Source: Deltaproteobacteria bacterium
GTDB lineage: Bacteria; Desulfobacterota; Syntrophia; Syntrophales; JAFGIO01
Direction of reading: 5' to 3'
NCBI GenBank assembly: GCA_016929555.1
Contig: JAFGIO010000160.1
Coordinates: forward strand, 1 to 43,706
DNA: 43,706 nucleotides
This document shows, one piece after another, positions 14,305-22,916 of this stretch. The notes under the pieces are model-generated. The model did no database searches, had not been told where the DNA came from, and worked only from the letters and a program-made list of their open reading frames with translations. How positions within the stretch are numbered: the first letter of the stretch is position 1; the number at the start of each line of letters is the position of its first letter. The position numbers were made by a program, and so were the translations under genes.

Positions 14305-17226
14305 ATGAGACGGTACAGCAAACCCCTTCTAGGGTTTCTCGTTTTCCTGATCCTTTTTGCCCTTTCCGGATTTTATATCCTGCCGCCCCTTGTCAAAAAC
14401 CTGCTGGTCGAAAAACTGTCGAAAACCCTCCACCGCCAAGCGGCCATTGAAGAACTTGAGATAAATCCATTCACCCTCGCCGTCACGGCAAGGGGTTTCA
14501 GCCTGAAGGACAGGGACGTCGCGGAGACCTTTCTTTCCTTCGATGAGCTGCGGATCAATCTGGAGGTCCTTTCCATCCTCAAGCGCGCCCTGATCCTCAA
14601 GGAACTCGTGATCGTAAAGCCCTGTGTCCGGATCATTCGCAATCGAGACGGAACCTACAACTTCTCCGATCTTATGGAGAAGGAAGAACCGAAACCCGAG
14701 CTGGAAAAGCCTCCCCTGCGTTTCGCCATCAGTGATATCCGAATCGTCGATGGAAGCCTGGAGTTTTGGGACGGTCCGAAGCGGACGAAGCACCGGGCAA
14801 AGGATATCCGGATTGCCGTTCCCTTCATATCCAATTTCCCTCATTATTCCGAAAGTTTCGTGCGCCCGTCCTTTTCGGCGGATATCAACGGCAAGGCCTG
14901 GTCCGTGGAGGGAGCAACGAAGCCCTTTGCCGATTCGCTGGAGACCCGCGTGGATTTCGATATTCGCGATCTGAACATCCCGAAATATCTGGTCTATGTT
15001 CCGGCGAAACTGAACTTCAAACTCCTGTCAGCCCTTCTGGACGCCAGGGGTAGGATCGCCTTCATCCAGCGTAAGGAGGGGGACCCCTCCCTTGTTCTTT
15101 CCGGAGAGGTCCGACTCAAAGAGTTCGCTGTCGATGATCGCCTGGACCGCCCCCTGGTGCGTCTGCCTGCCCTGGGGGTTTCCATGGACGCCGTGGAACC
15201 CCTGAAAGGCATCATCCGCCTCTCGAAGGTGTCCCTGTCTTCACCGGAAATTGTGCTGAGACGGGACAAGCAGGGAAAAATCAATCTCGCATCCCTGACA
15301 GGCGATGAAAAGCGCGAGGAAACGGCTCCGGAGCGGGCTGGGAAAGAGAAGGCGGGAGCGCTGCAGCTGGCCGTTGACCATCTCGTCATCGATTCCGGAA
15401 AGGTCTCCTATGAAGACGAACGCCCCCCTCGGGCCGTGGCCCTCGGGCTGAAGGACATCCGCTTGACGGCGGAGAACATCTCCACGGTGAAGGGAACCAA
15501 AGGGAATCTCGACCTTGCCTTTCGTTTTGAAAAAAGGGGAGCCGTCAACGTGAAAGGGCCCTTTGTCGTCGACCCTCTCTCGGCCGATCTGTTTGCCGAT
15601 GTGAGGGGCATCCCCATCAGACCGTTCCAGTCTTACTTTGACGACAAGGTGAAGATCGCCGTGGCGCGAGGGGACCTCTCCTTGAAGGGGAATCTCTCCC
15701 TGAGCGATGAAGGGAAAACGGGCTTGAAGGCGGCTTACAAAGGCAATGCGATGATCTCCAATTTCGCTTCCATCGACAAGCGCCACGCCGATGACTTTCT
15801 CAAATGGAAATCCCTTTTCTTCGATGCCATTCGAGCCGGATACAATCCTCTCTCCCTAAATATCGGAGGAATCGCCCTGACCGACTTCTACGCGCGGATC
15901 ATCATCAACGAGGACAAATCCTTGAACTTGCAGGATATCTTTGAACAGGAAGCGCAACCGGAACCATCCGAGCCAGCCCGGCCGCACCGGGAAGAGACGG
16001 CGGCAGGCGAAGCGCAGCGTTCCGAAAGGAATGTCAAGATCGGCACCATCACCCTTCAGGGGGGAACCATCGAGTTCGAAGATCGATGGATCCGGCCGAG
16101 GTATGGCGCCAAGCTGGTGGAGATCGGCGGCAGCATTTCCGGTCTTTCCTCGGAGGAGAAGGCGCTCGCCGATGTGGAACTGAGGGGAAAGCTGGACCGT
16201 TACGCGCCCATAGAGATTGTGGGCAAGATCAACCCCCTTCGGGAAGACCTCTACGTGGATCTCAAATCCAGCTTCAAGGATATGGACCTCAATCCGGTCA
16301 CACCTTATGCCGGCAAATACCTGGGCTATACCATCGAAAAGGGGAAACTGTTCTTCGATCTGGAATATCATATCGTCGGCAGGAAACTCGACTCCCAGAA
16401 CAACATTTTCATCGATCAGCTCACCCTGGGGGAAAAGGTCGAAAGCCCGGAAGCGACAAACCTTCCCGTGTCGCTGGCTATCGCGCTGCTCAAGGACCGC
16501 AATGGCCAAATCAAGATCGAAATCCCCGTCACGGGGAGCCTCGATCAACCCGAGTTCAGTGTCTGGCGCATCATCGTTCAGGTTCTGGTCAATCTGCTCA
16601 CCAAGGCGGCCGCGGCCCCCTTCAGCCTTCTGGGATCGCTCTTCGGCGAGGGGGAGGAATTCAGCTATGTGGAGTTCGACCACGGGAGCGCCGATGTGTC
16701 GGAACCGAACGTCAAGAAATTGAAAACGCTTGCGAAAGCTTTGGCCGAACGGCCCTCCCTGCGGCTGGACCTGGAGGGTTACGCAGATGTGGAGAAGGAC
16801 AGGGCGGTTCTGAAGCGGCATCGATTCGATAAATTGCTGAAGGTGCAGAAGCTCAAAGACCTAATCGATAAGGGCCTGCCGGCTCTTCCCGTCGATGAGG
16901 TCCGGATCGAAACGCAGGAGTATGAGAAGTATCTCAAGAAGGCCTACGAGGCGGGGAAATTTCCGAAACCTCGGGACGCTGCGGGGAGGCGGAAAGAATT
17001 ACCCGTGCCGGAGATGGAGAAGTTGCTGTTCGCCCATACGGCGATCAGCGACGATGACTTGAGGGCACTGGTTTCCCGGCGGGTCATGAAGGTGAAGGAT
17101 GTTCTCCTCGAATCGGGCGAGGTGGCCCCAGAACGGGTCTTTGTCTCGACAAAAGGAACGCTGTCACCCGAGAAGAAGGAAAGTATCAGAGACAGCCGCC
17201 TGGAGTTCAAACTCAGAGCCAATTAG
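14305..17226 (+). CDS. DUF748 (AsmA-like) envelope protein
   Basis: A 973-residue protein with one N-terminal membrane anchor (about residues 8-28) followed by a long beta-rich periplasmic region of AsmA/DUF748 type. Repeated blocks resemble L-x-D-F-x-A-x-I-x-I-N-x-D-x-S-L-N. Near residues 785-835 is a stretch (V-E-F-D-H-G-S-A-D-V then L-x-L-E-G-Y-A-D) resembling the start of an OmpA-like peptidoglycan-binding fold. Related AsmA-like proteins bridge the two membranes and carry phospholipid, so a role in the outer-membrane lipid barrier is likely (inference). Two further short frames inside it in other phases are shadows. The ATG at 14305 has GGAAGA upstream. Confidence 0.85.
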   Translation: MRRYSKPLLGFLVFLILFALSGFYILPPLVKNLLVEKLSKTLHRQAAIEELEINPFTLAVTARGFSLKDRDVAETFLSFDELRINLEVLSILKRALILKELVIVKPCVRIIRNRDGTYNFSDLMEKEEPKPELEKPPLRFAISDIRIVDGSLEFWDGPKRTKHRAKDIRIAVPFISNFPHYSESFVRPSFSADINGKAWSVEGATKPFADSLETRVDFDIRDLNIPKYLVYVPAKLNFKLLSALLDARGRIAFIQRKEGDPSLVLSGEVRLKEFAVDDRLDRPLVRLPALGVSMDAVEPLKGIIRLSKVSLSSPEIVLRRDKQGKINLASLTGDEKREETAPERAGKEKAGALQLAVDHLVIDSGKVSYEDERPPRAVALGLKDIRLTAENISTVKGTKGNLDLAFRFEKRGAVNVKGPFVVDPLSADLFADVRGIPIRPFQSYFDDKVKIAVARGDLSLKGNLSLSDEGKTGLKAAYKGNAMISNFASIDKRHADDFLKWKSLFFDAIRAGYNPLSLNIGGIALTDFYARIIINEDKSLNLQDIFEQEAQPEPSEPARPHREETAAGEAQRSERNVKIGTITLQGGTIEFEDRWIRPRYGAKLVEIGGSISGLSSEEKALADVELRGKLDRYAPIEIVGKINPLREDLYVDLKSSFKDMDLNPVTPYAGKYLGYTIEKGKLFFDLEYHIVGRKLDSQNNIFIDQLTLGEKVESPEATNLPVSLAIALLKDRNGQIKIEIPVTGSLDQPEFSVWRIIVQVLVNLLTKAAAAPFSLLGSLFGEGEEFSYVEFDHGSADVSEPNVKKLKTLAKALAERPSLRLDLEGYADVEKDRAVLKRHRFDKLLKVQKLKDLIDKGLPALPVDEVRIETQEYEKYLKKAYEAGKFPKPRDAAGRRKELPVPEMEKLLFAHTAISDDDLRALVSRRVMKVKDVLLESGEVAPERVFVSTKGTLSPEKKESIRDSRLEFKLRAN

Positions 17227-17340
17227 GGGGGGGTTGCCAACACCGTCTCCAAAGCCCCTGTTTTCTGTTGACAGGCGCCGGGAAATGGGAGAAGGAATGA
17301 CTCAGGTCACACAGCCGGAACCGGGAAGGTGAGGGATCTC

Positions 17341-18156
17341 ATGTTGAAGAACAGGAAAATCGGCGTTATCGGCGGCGGCAAGATGGGGAGCGTTCTGATC
17401 CACGGTATCCTGGCACGGGGTCTCGTTGCTCCCGGGGATGTGATCGTCGCCGATGTGGCAAAGGACAGGCTGGTGGAACTGTCGGATCGCTACGGTATCG
17501 CGACGACAGAGGACAACGGGAAAGCGGTTCGGGGGGCCGACGTGATCATCCTCGCCGTGAAGCCTCAGATCTTGGCGGAGGTTCTCGAAGGGATCGCGGT
17601 CCGCGTCACGCCGCGCAAGCTGATCGTCTCCATCGCCGCAGGCGTCTCTACGGGTTTTATCGAAGGCCGCCTCGGCAAGGGTGCGCGGGTCATCCGGGTC
17701 ATGCCGAACACGCCTGCTTTGGTCGGAGAGGGTATGACCGCATTGGCCGGCGGTTCGAAGGCCACAACCGAGGATCTCGCCCTGGTACGTCATATGTTCG
17801 ATGCCATTGGATTGACGGTGGAGGTGAGGGAGGACCTCATGGACGCCGTAACGGGTCTCAGCGGCAGCGGGCCTGCCTATGTCTTTGTCATCGTCGAGGC
17901 CTTAGCCGACGCGGGCGTCTTGATGGGATTGGGTCGGGACGTCGCCCTGAAGCTTGCGGCTCAGACGCTTCGGGGGGCGGCAAAACTCTGTCTGGAAGGT
18001 GAATGGCATCCCGCCCAGCTCAAGGATATGGTAACCTCGCCGGGGGGCACAACCATTGCGGGCCTTCAGGCCCTGGAAGAGGGAAAACTCCGGGCAACCC
18101 TCATGGCCGCCGTTGAAAAGGCAGCCCTCCGTTCGCGGCAATTGGGGGGCCGATAA
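17341..18156 (+). CDS. proC: Pyrroline-5-carboxylate reductase
   Basis: A 271-residue ProC that reduces pyrroline-5-carboxylate to proline with NAD(P)H, the last step of proline synthesis. The N-terminal Rossmann motif I-G-V-I-G-G-G-K-M-G, the A-V-K-P block, R-V-M-P-N-T-P and the C-terminal signature G-L-S-G-S-G-P-A-Y-V-F are all present. The length is normal. The ATG at 17341 is preferred over the GTG at 17329 because GAGGGA (17331-17336) sits at the right distance. It is 114 bases after the DUF748 gene, and a DUF433 gene follows 3 bases after its stop. Confidence 0.95.
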   Translation: MLKNRKIGVIGGGKMGSVLIHGILARGLVAPGDVIVADVAKDRLVELSDRYGIATTEDNGKAVRGADVIILAVKPQILAEVLEGIAVRVTPRKLIVSIAAGVSTGFIEGRLGKGARVIRVMPNTPALVGEGMTALAGGSKATTEDLALVRHMFDAIGLTVEVREDLMDAVTGLSGSGPAYVFVIVEALADAGVLMGLGRDVALKLAAQTLRGAAKLCLEGEWHPAQLKDMVTSPGGTTIAGLQALEEGKLRATLMAAVEKAALRSRQLGGR

Positions 18157-18159
18157 GAG

Positions 18160-18375
18160 ATGTTTACTTTTATTGTTCGCGTCGAGATCAATCCGAACAA
18201 ATTCGATGGCCAGCCCTTTATCAGAGGCACGAAGATCCTTGTATCCGACATCCTGGATCAGCTGGCGGCGGGGAAGCGCTGGGATGTGCTCTTGAAGGAA
18301 CATCCCGAACTGCAGGAAGCCGATCTCAATGCCGCCCTTTTCTACAGCGGCTGCATCAAGGCTTCAAATAAATAA
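18160..18375 (+). CDS. DUF433 (VapB45-like) small protein
   Basis: A 71-residue DUF433 protein. The block G-Q-P-F-I-R-G-T-K-I-L-V-S-D-I-L followed by L-A-A-G-K and P-E-L-x-E-A-D-L-x-A-A-L is typical. Such proteins are helix-turn-helix-like and often act as antitoxins to a DUF5615 PIN toxin. No such partner follows: the next gene converges from the other strand 26 bases on. It starts 3 bases after proC and is probably co-translated with it. Confidence 0.8.
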   Translation: MFTFIVRVEINPNKFDGQPFIRGTKILVSDILDQLAAGKRWDVLLKEHPELQEADLNAALFYSGCIKASNK

Positions 18376-18401
18376 GCGCGCCCTTTGCGGCTGCCCGCCT
18401 C

Positions 18402-20351
18402 TCAATTCCCCTGAAAAAGATCAGGAAGCCCCCCCTTGTCGGATCTTCCGCCGCTGCCGGTTTCTTGCCTTTTTCTTTCTTTCTGTGGGTCGAACCGATC
18501 ATCCACCGCCGGGATGTCAACGGTGTCTTCGGGAAAAACAAGATTAAAGGCCGAAAAAGAGATGGTGGTACCGCCGCTTGGGGGAGGTTCTGCCTGCCCT
18601 TTCGGAAGTTCCTCATCGCTTTCCCGAAGCCATGTTCCTTCCGCATCAGCCGTTTTTTCGGCTCCCTTCTTCCTCCGATGACGGGGGCGCCGGCGCGGTT
18701 TTTTCTTTTGGGCGTCATTCACGCCATCGGGCGCCGGTACATCCACCGCCAGCGTATCCTTGTCCTCCTGGGATACGGCAATTGCGAGGGGTGCCGTTTC
18801 CATCTCTTCCTCTTCTTCCTTCGCTTTGCCCTTTATGTGGAGATCTTCGGTTTCGAATGCCATCTCCGCAAGCTCTTTGCGTCCGAGACACTCGATCGTC
18901 ATGTCGTCCCAGGCCATCAGGGGACGGCCGGAGATGTGGATGGACATATCATAGGCCGCTTCGAGTTTCGCGATCTCTCCCCGTTTCTGATTTACGAGAT
19001 AATCGGCGATTTCGTAGGGCAGGGTGGTTTTGATGACGGCTGAAAGGCCTTTGACGGCCTGCGATTCGATTCTCCTGAAGGCGCTCAGTGCCGTGTACTC
19101 CACCGACGGCCTCACCCCGCGTCCGTTGCAGTGGGGACAGGTTGTATAACTGACTTCCTGTATCGTGGACTGCTTTTTCTGCCTGGAAAGTTCCATGATA
19201 CCGAATTTGGAGATGCGCGAAAGCTGCACCCGTGAGCGGTCCAAGCTCATGGCCTTCTTGAAGGTCTTTTCCACTTCGGCCTCGTGCTTCCGATCCCGCA
19301 TGTCGATGAAGTCGATGACGATGAGCCCACCCAGATCGCGCAGCCGGAGCTGCCTCGCGATTTCCTCGGCGGCTTCGATGTTGGCCCGGAAGGCCGTCTC
19401 CTCGACGCTGCGTTTGTTCGATGCCCTTCCGGAGTTGACATCGATGGTGATCATGGCCTCGGTGGGATTGATGATGAGGTAACCGCCGGATTTCAGGTCC
19501 ACGCGGTCCTGGTAGATGATCCGAATCTGGTCTTCCAGGCGGTATCGATCGAAGATGGGCGTTTTTTCCTTGTGCTGTTTGATCATTTTCAGGTTTCTGG
19601 GAGCGACGGCCTTGCAGTAAAGCCGCATCTTCCGGAAGGTGTCCGTGTCGTCGACATAGATTTCGTCTATGTCCGAGGTGAAGTAATCGCGCAGAGAGCG
19701 GATACCGAATTCGGTTTCCTGATAGATCAGGGAAGGCGTCGGGGCGGTTTTGCTTTTTTTCTGGATTTCTTTCCAAAGCCGAAGCAGATGCTGGTAGTCC
19801 CTGGAGATTTCCTGCTTGGTTCTCTGCATGCCCGCCGTGCGGACGATAAAACCGACGCCCTCGTCCTTTTTGATCTGTTCCACCAGATCTTTCAGCCGTC
19901 GGCGGTCCTCTTCGTTTTCGATCTTTCGCGATATTCCGCCGCTCTGCTTGTTCGGAAGCAGGACCAGGTAACGGCCGGGCAGGGAGATGAACGTGGTCAA
20001 CAGGGCGCCTTTCCTTTCGCTGACTTCCCTCGCCACCTGGACCAGCACCTCCTGGCCCACCTTGAGTGCTTGTTTTGCTGAGGCCTGGGAACCTTCTTTG
20101 GGTTCCTGTTCCGCGGCGTAACTGGCACTGACGTCCCTGAGCGGCAAGAAGCCGTCCCTTTTGCCGCCATAATGAACGAAGGCCGCCTGCAGACCGCGTT
20201 CCACCTTGGAGACGAGCCCTTTGTAAATGTTCCCCGTGATGTGCTCGCGGCTGGCCATCTGGATATTGAATTCCACGAGCTTTCCGTCTTCGACGATAGC
20301 CATGCGTTTCTGTTCGTGATGAACGGCATTGATCAACATTTCTTTTTTCAT
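18402..20351 (-). CDS. rng: Ribonuclease E/G family endoribonuclease
   Basis: A 649-residue RNase E/G with an S1-like domain (about 38-125), 5'-sensor/RNase-H-like regions and DNase-I-like catalytic part. The metal-binding D304 (I-D-V-N-S-G) and D347 (I-D-F-I-D-M) match E. coli RNase E D303 and D346. The zinc link C405-P-H-C408 matches its C404/C407, so it can form the family's tetramer. The core is about 510 residues. The tail (about 515-649) is disordered, with an acidic patch and a very basic stretch K-K-K-P-R-R-R-P-R-H-R-R-K-K, which may bind RNA. It is the last gene of a tatD-yciO-like-rng operon, with a 12-base gap to the gene upstream. Confidence 0.95.
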   Translation of the reverse strand: MKKEMLINAVHHEQKRMAIVEDGKLVEFNIQMASREHITGNIYKGLVSKVERGLQAAFVHYGGKRDGFLPLRDVSASYAAEQEPKEGSQASAKQALKVGQEVLVQVAREVSERKGALLTTFISLPGRYLVLLPNKQSGGISRKIENEEDRRRLKDLVEQIKKDEGVGFIVRTAGMQRTKQEISRDYQHLLRLWKEIQKKSKTAPTPSLIYQETEFGIRSLRDYFTSDIDEIYVDDTDTFRKMRLYCKAVAPRNLKMIKQHKEKTPIFDRYRLEDQIRIIYQDRVDLKSGGYLIINPTEAMITIDVNSGRASNKRSVEETAFRANIEAAEEIARQLRLRDLGGLIVIDFIDMRDRKHEAEVEKTFKKAMSLDRSRVQLSRISKFGIMELSRQKKQSTIQEVSYTTCPHCNGRGVRPSVEYTALSAFRRIESQAVKGLSAVIKTTLPYEIADYLVNQKRGEIAKLEAAYDMSIHISGRPLMAWDDMTIECLGRKELAEMAFETEDLHIKGKAKEEEEEMETAPLAIAVSQEDKDTLAVDVPAPDGVNDAQKKKPRRRPRHRRKKGAEKTADAEGTWLRESDEELPKGQAEPPPSGGTTISFSAFNLVFPEDTVDIPAVDDRFDPQKERKRQETGSGGRSDKGGLPDLFQGN

Positions 20352-20363
20352 AGATGTCCTTGT

Positions 20364-20972
20364 CTAAATAAAGGCGGATACATCGCCCTGCCCCACCCGG
20401 ATCACCTCGATTATATCGTCGACGAGACTGATGACACTGGATTGTCCCGAGAGCTTTACACCGGCATCGATAACGAGATCCACGCGGCGTCCGAACCTTT
20501 CTTCGATATCGCGCGGATCGGAGAGGATTTCCCCCTCCTCGGTCTTGACGCTGGTGCTGATGACGGGTTGTCCCAGTTCGCGGACGATGGCCAGGCAGAT
20601 CCGGCTGTCCGGCACCCTGATGCCCGTGGTCTGCCTCTTCGGCAGGATGATCTTGGGTACCAGTCGCGATGCTTCCAGGATGAAGGTATAGGGCCCCGGA
20701 AGCAGGCGTCTCATGGTTTTGTAAGCGTAATCGGTGACCCGGGCGTACCGGCTGATGTCTTTGAGATCCGAGCAGATGAAACTCAATGGTTTGCGTTTGT
20801 TCTGCCTTTTGATTTCGTAGATTTTTTCGATCCCCTTTTTGTTGTGCAGGCTGCATCCCAACCCATAGGCCGTATCCGTCGGATAGACGATGACGCCGTC
20901 GTCGTTCAGGATGTCCACGGCCTTTTTGATCAAACGCATCTGGGGGTTGTCGCTATTTATCGACCATAGCAT
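20364..20972 (-). CDS. Sua5/YciO/YrdC-family protein
   Basis: A 202-residue YrdC-fold protein. It has Y-P-T-D-T-A-Y-G-L-G-C near the N-terminus, K-R-Q-N-K-R-K-P-L-S-F and a C-terminal T-S-V-K-T. The family makes threonylcarbamoyl-AMP for tRNA t6A. The short form without the Sua5 domain and its placement resemble YciO-like members, whose exact function is less clear. The ATG at 20972 follows AAGGGG 7 bases upstream. A much longer in-frame extension runs antisense through the tatD gene and is rejected. It is 98 bases after tatD and 12 before rng. Confidence 0.85.
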   Translation of the reverse strand: MLWSINSDNPQMRLIKKAVDILNDDGVIVYPTDTAYGLGCSLHNKKGIEKIYEIKRQNKRKPLSFICSDLKDISRYARVTDYAYKTMRRLLPGPYTFILEASRLVPKIILPKRQTTGIRVPDSRICLAIVRELGQPVISTSVKTEEGEILSDPRDIEERFGRRVDLVIDAGVKLSGQSSVISLVDDIIEVIRVGQGDVSAFI

Positions 20973-21070
20973 GTTGCAACCCCTTGCTGCATCGATGCAC
21001 TCAATACTGGATGGTAAATCATAAAAATACGTTATGGTCTCGACGGGCGGCCGTCGCGAAAGACCGCACC

Positions 21071-21829
21071 CTACAGGCGAAAAACCCCTCTCGCATTTTC
21101 CGTTGTCTGCCGGGCAACGGACTCGGGAGACAATCCCTTGAGGCGGGCTACCTCCCGCAGTGTCACCATGACATCGCCGGGTCGGGACGCCTTCTGCTGA
21201 TATTCGACGGGACAATCCGTTTCGAGCAGGATGTGTTCGATCGGTGCAGCCCGCACCGCCGCCTGGTGCGGCGGGCTGTACTGCAGTGCCGGAGTCGCCG
21301 ATATGACGTATCCCGCCTTTACGATTTCCCGGAGCAAATCGAGCGTATCGACATACCAATGGAAGACGGCGCTTTTGACACCTGCAGCCTGGGCGATGGA
21401 AAAAACCCGCTCATAGGCATGGCGGCAATGCAGGATGAGAGGCTTGTCATGATGGCTGGCCAAGGCCGCCAGCGCTCTCAGCACCTCTTCCTGCAGATCC
21501 CGGCGGACGTTGATCTTGAAATCCAGCCCCACTTCCCCCAGGGCGATGGCCCGTCCCACCTCCTTTTCGATGTAGTTTATCGTCTTGCCGATGTCCCGCT
21601 TTCTGATCGACCAGGGATGATACCCGATGGCAGGGTAGACGAAGCCCGGATTCTGCTTCGCGATCTGAAACGTTTTCTCGTTGGACGCAACGTCCATACC
21701 CACGGCAATAACCGCTTCAACGCCTTGATTTCTTGCATGATCGAGGGAGGATTGAACATCTTCCATCTCGGCGAGATGGGCATGACCATCGATGGCGGTT
21801 ACTTTGGCACTGTCTGCTCTATCGCTCAT
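21071..21829 (-). CDS. tatD: TatD-family metal-dependent hydrolase
   Basis: A 252-residue TatD-type TIM-barrel deoxyribonuclease. Metal ligands are H16 and H18 (D-G-H-A-H), E99 (G-E-V-G-L-D-F), H134 (L-H-C-R), H157 and D205 (L-E-T-D-C-P). The family acts as a 3' exonuclease/DNase in repair or RNA quality control. The ATG at 21829 has only a weak ribosome site. A TATAAT-like hexamer on the minus strand (21852-21847) lacks a good -35. Confidence 0.9.
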   Translation of the reverse strand: MSDRADSAKVTAIDGHAHLAEMEDVQSSLDHARNQGVEAVIAVGMDVASNEKTFQIAKQNPGFVYPAIGYHPWSIRKRDIGKTINYIEKEVGRAIALGEVGLDFKINVRRDLQEEVLRALAALASHHDKPLILHCRHAYERVFSIAQAAGVKSAVFHWYVDTLDLLREIVKAGYVISATPALQYSPPHQAAVRAAPIEHILLETDCPVEYQQKASRPGDVMVTLREVARLKGLSPESVARQTTENARGVFRL

Positions 21830-21888
21830 GGGGTATCACTCGACGCATTATAAATGGATGTAAACTGAGCATCCGAAAAAGTCAATCA

Positions 21889-21937
21889 ATTCTTGACGGC
21901 TGTACAGCCCATTTCGGAATGCCCCATTCTTGACGGC
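21889..21937. repeat. 12-bp exact direct repeat
   Basis: ATTCTTGACGGC occurs at 21889-21900 and again at 21926-21937, 37 bases apart, in the spacer between the divergent tatD and methyltransferase genes. The meaning is unknown; it could be a regulator site or chance. Confidence 0.4.
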
Positions 21938-21995
21938 GATGCTTGTCGGTGCCGAGGCGGTATTCCGCCATGGCCCGACAGGAACCATTATCGCT

Positions 21996-22024
21996 TTGAC
22001 AGGACCGATCTGATCGCGTATAAA
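21996..22024 (+). promoter_or_regulatory. Near-consensus sigma70-type promoter for the methyltransferase gene
   Basis: TTGACA (21996-22001), 17 bases, TATAAA (22019-22024): eleven of twelve consensus positions. The expected start of transcription, near 22031, gives a leader of about 45 bases to the ATG at 22077. Confidence 0.7.
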
Positions 22025-22076
22025 TGCCGTTATCCTAAACGTTCTCTTCGTGAGAGATTATATCCGAGGGTGGGAG

Positions 22077-22916
22077 ATGACCAAACGGCCCTATTTTTAT
22101 TTTATGGAAAGCAAAGAAGAGATCACCCGTCTCGAGATCAAAACGGACCCCGTCGCTGTCAGACGGCAGGCCCTCTGGTGCGGCGTGAAGCCGGGGCTTC
22201 GTGTCCTGGATGCCGGATGCGGTCCAGGCAAAACGACCGATATTCTCTATAAGATGATTCAGCCGCGGGGAGAGATTCTGGGCGTGGATTATTCAGAGGC
22301 AAGAATCGCCTACGCGCAGGATCGATACGGTCATGTTCCAAACATGGATTTCCTTCTGGGCGATCTGAGGGATCCTCTGAACGGGATCGGTCCGTTCGAT
22401 CTGATCTGGGTGCGTTTTGTCTTGGAATACAACCGTAACGAAAGCGCATCCATCGTGGGAAATCTGACCTCCTTCCTGAAACCCGACGGTTGCCTCTGCC
22501 TGATGGACCTGGACAACAACAGCTTGACGCACTACCCGCTGACGACAGGAACCGCGGAGGTTTTGCAGGCCTTCGTCAGGCGCATGGAACAGGATTTCGA
22601 CTTCGACCCTTTCGCGGGGCGCAAGCTCTATTCTTATCTTTACGATCTCGATTTCCGCGACATCCAGGTAGAGATGGCGGCCCATCACCTGATCTACGGC
22701 GATAACATGAGGAAGGAGGAGCGATTCAACTGGATGAAGAAATTCGAGGTGATCCTGAAGAAAATGCCCGAGGTCTTTGATTCGTATCCGGGAGGCATCG
22801 AAACGTTTCAAGAGGATATTTCCCGCTTCTTCAAGGATCCTCGGAGGTTTGCCTACACCCCCCTGATTCTCTGCAAGGGCGTCAAACCACGAGCTGGTTC
22901 GTCGGCGAATCGATAA
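22077..22916 (+). CDS. Class I SAM-dependent methyltransferase
   Basis: A 279-residue methyltransferase. Motif I is V-L-D-A-G-C-G-P-G-K-T-T (about residues 43-54), followed by a G-V-D-Y-S-E-A motif II and an L-x-L-M-D-L-D motif near the middle. The C-terminal half is its own and does not point to a known substrate; a small molecule or quinone-like target is possible. The ATG at 22077 has GAGGG 6 bases upstream, better than the GTG at 22050. Its last 35 bases overlap the end of the convergent histidine kinase gene. Confidence 0.85.
   Translation: MTKRPYFYFMESKEEITRLEIKTDPVAVRRQALWCGVKPGLRVLDAGCGPGKTTDILYKMIQPRGEILGVDYSEARIAYAQDRYGHVPNMDFLLGDLRDPLNGIGPFDLIWVRFVLEYNRNESASIVGNLTSFLKPDGCLCLMDLDNNSLTHYPLTTGTAEVLQAFVRRMEQDFDFDPFAGRKLYSYLYDLDFRDIQVEMAAHHLIYGDNMRKEERFNWMKKFEVILKKMPEVFDSYPGGIETFQEDISRFFKDPRRFAYTPLILCKGVKPRAGSSANR

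Noticed and set aside
17268-17273. TTGACA before proC as a promoter
   Set aside because: No usable -10 lies 16-18 bases downstream.
18949-20856. Long minus-strand open frame of 635 codons in another phase of the RNase E/G gene
   Set aside because: It overlaps the true gene on the same strand, is low-complexity Arg/Gln/Gly rich and has no recognisable motif.
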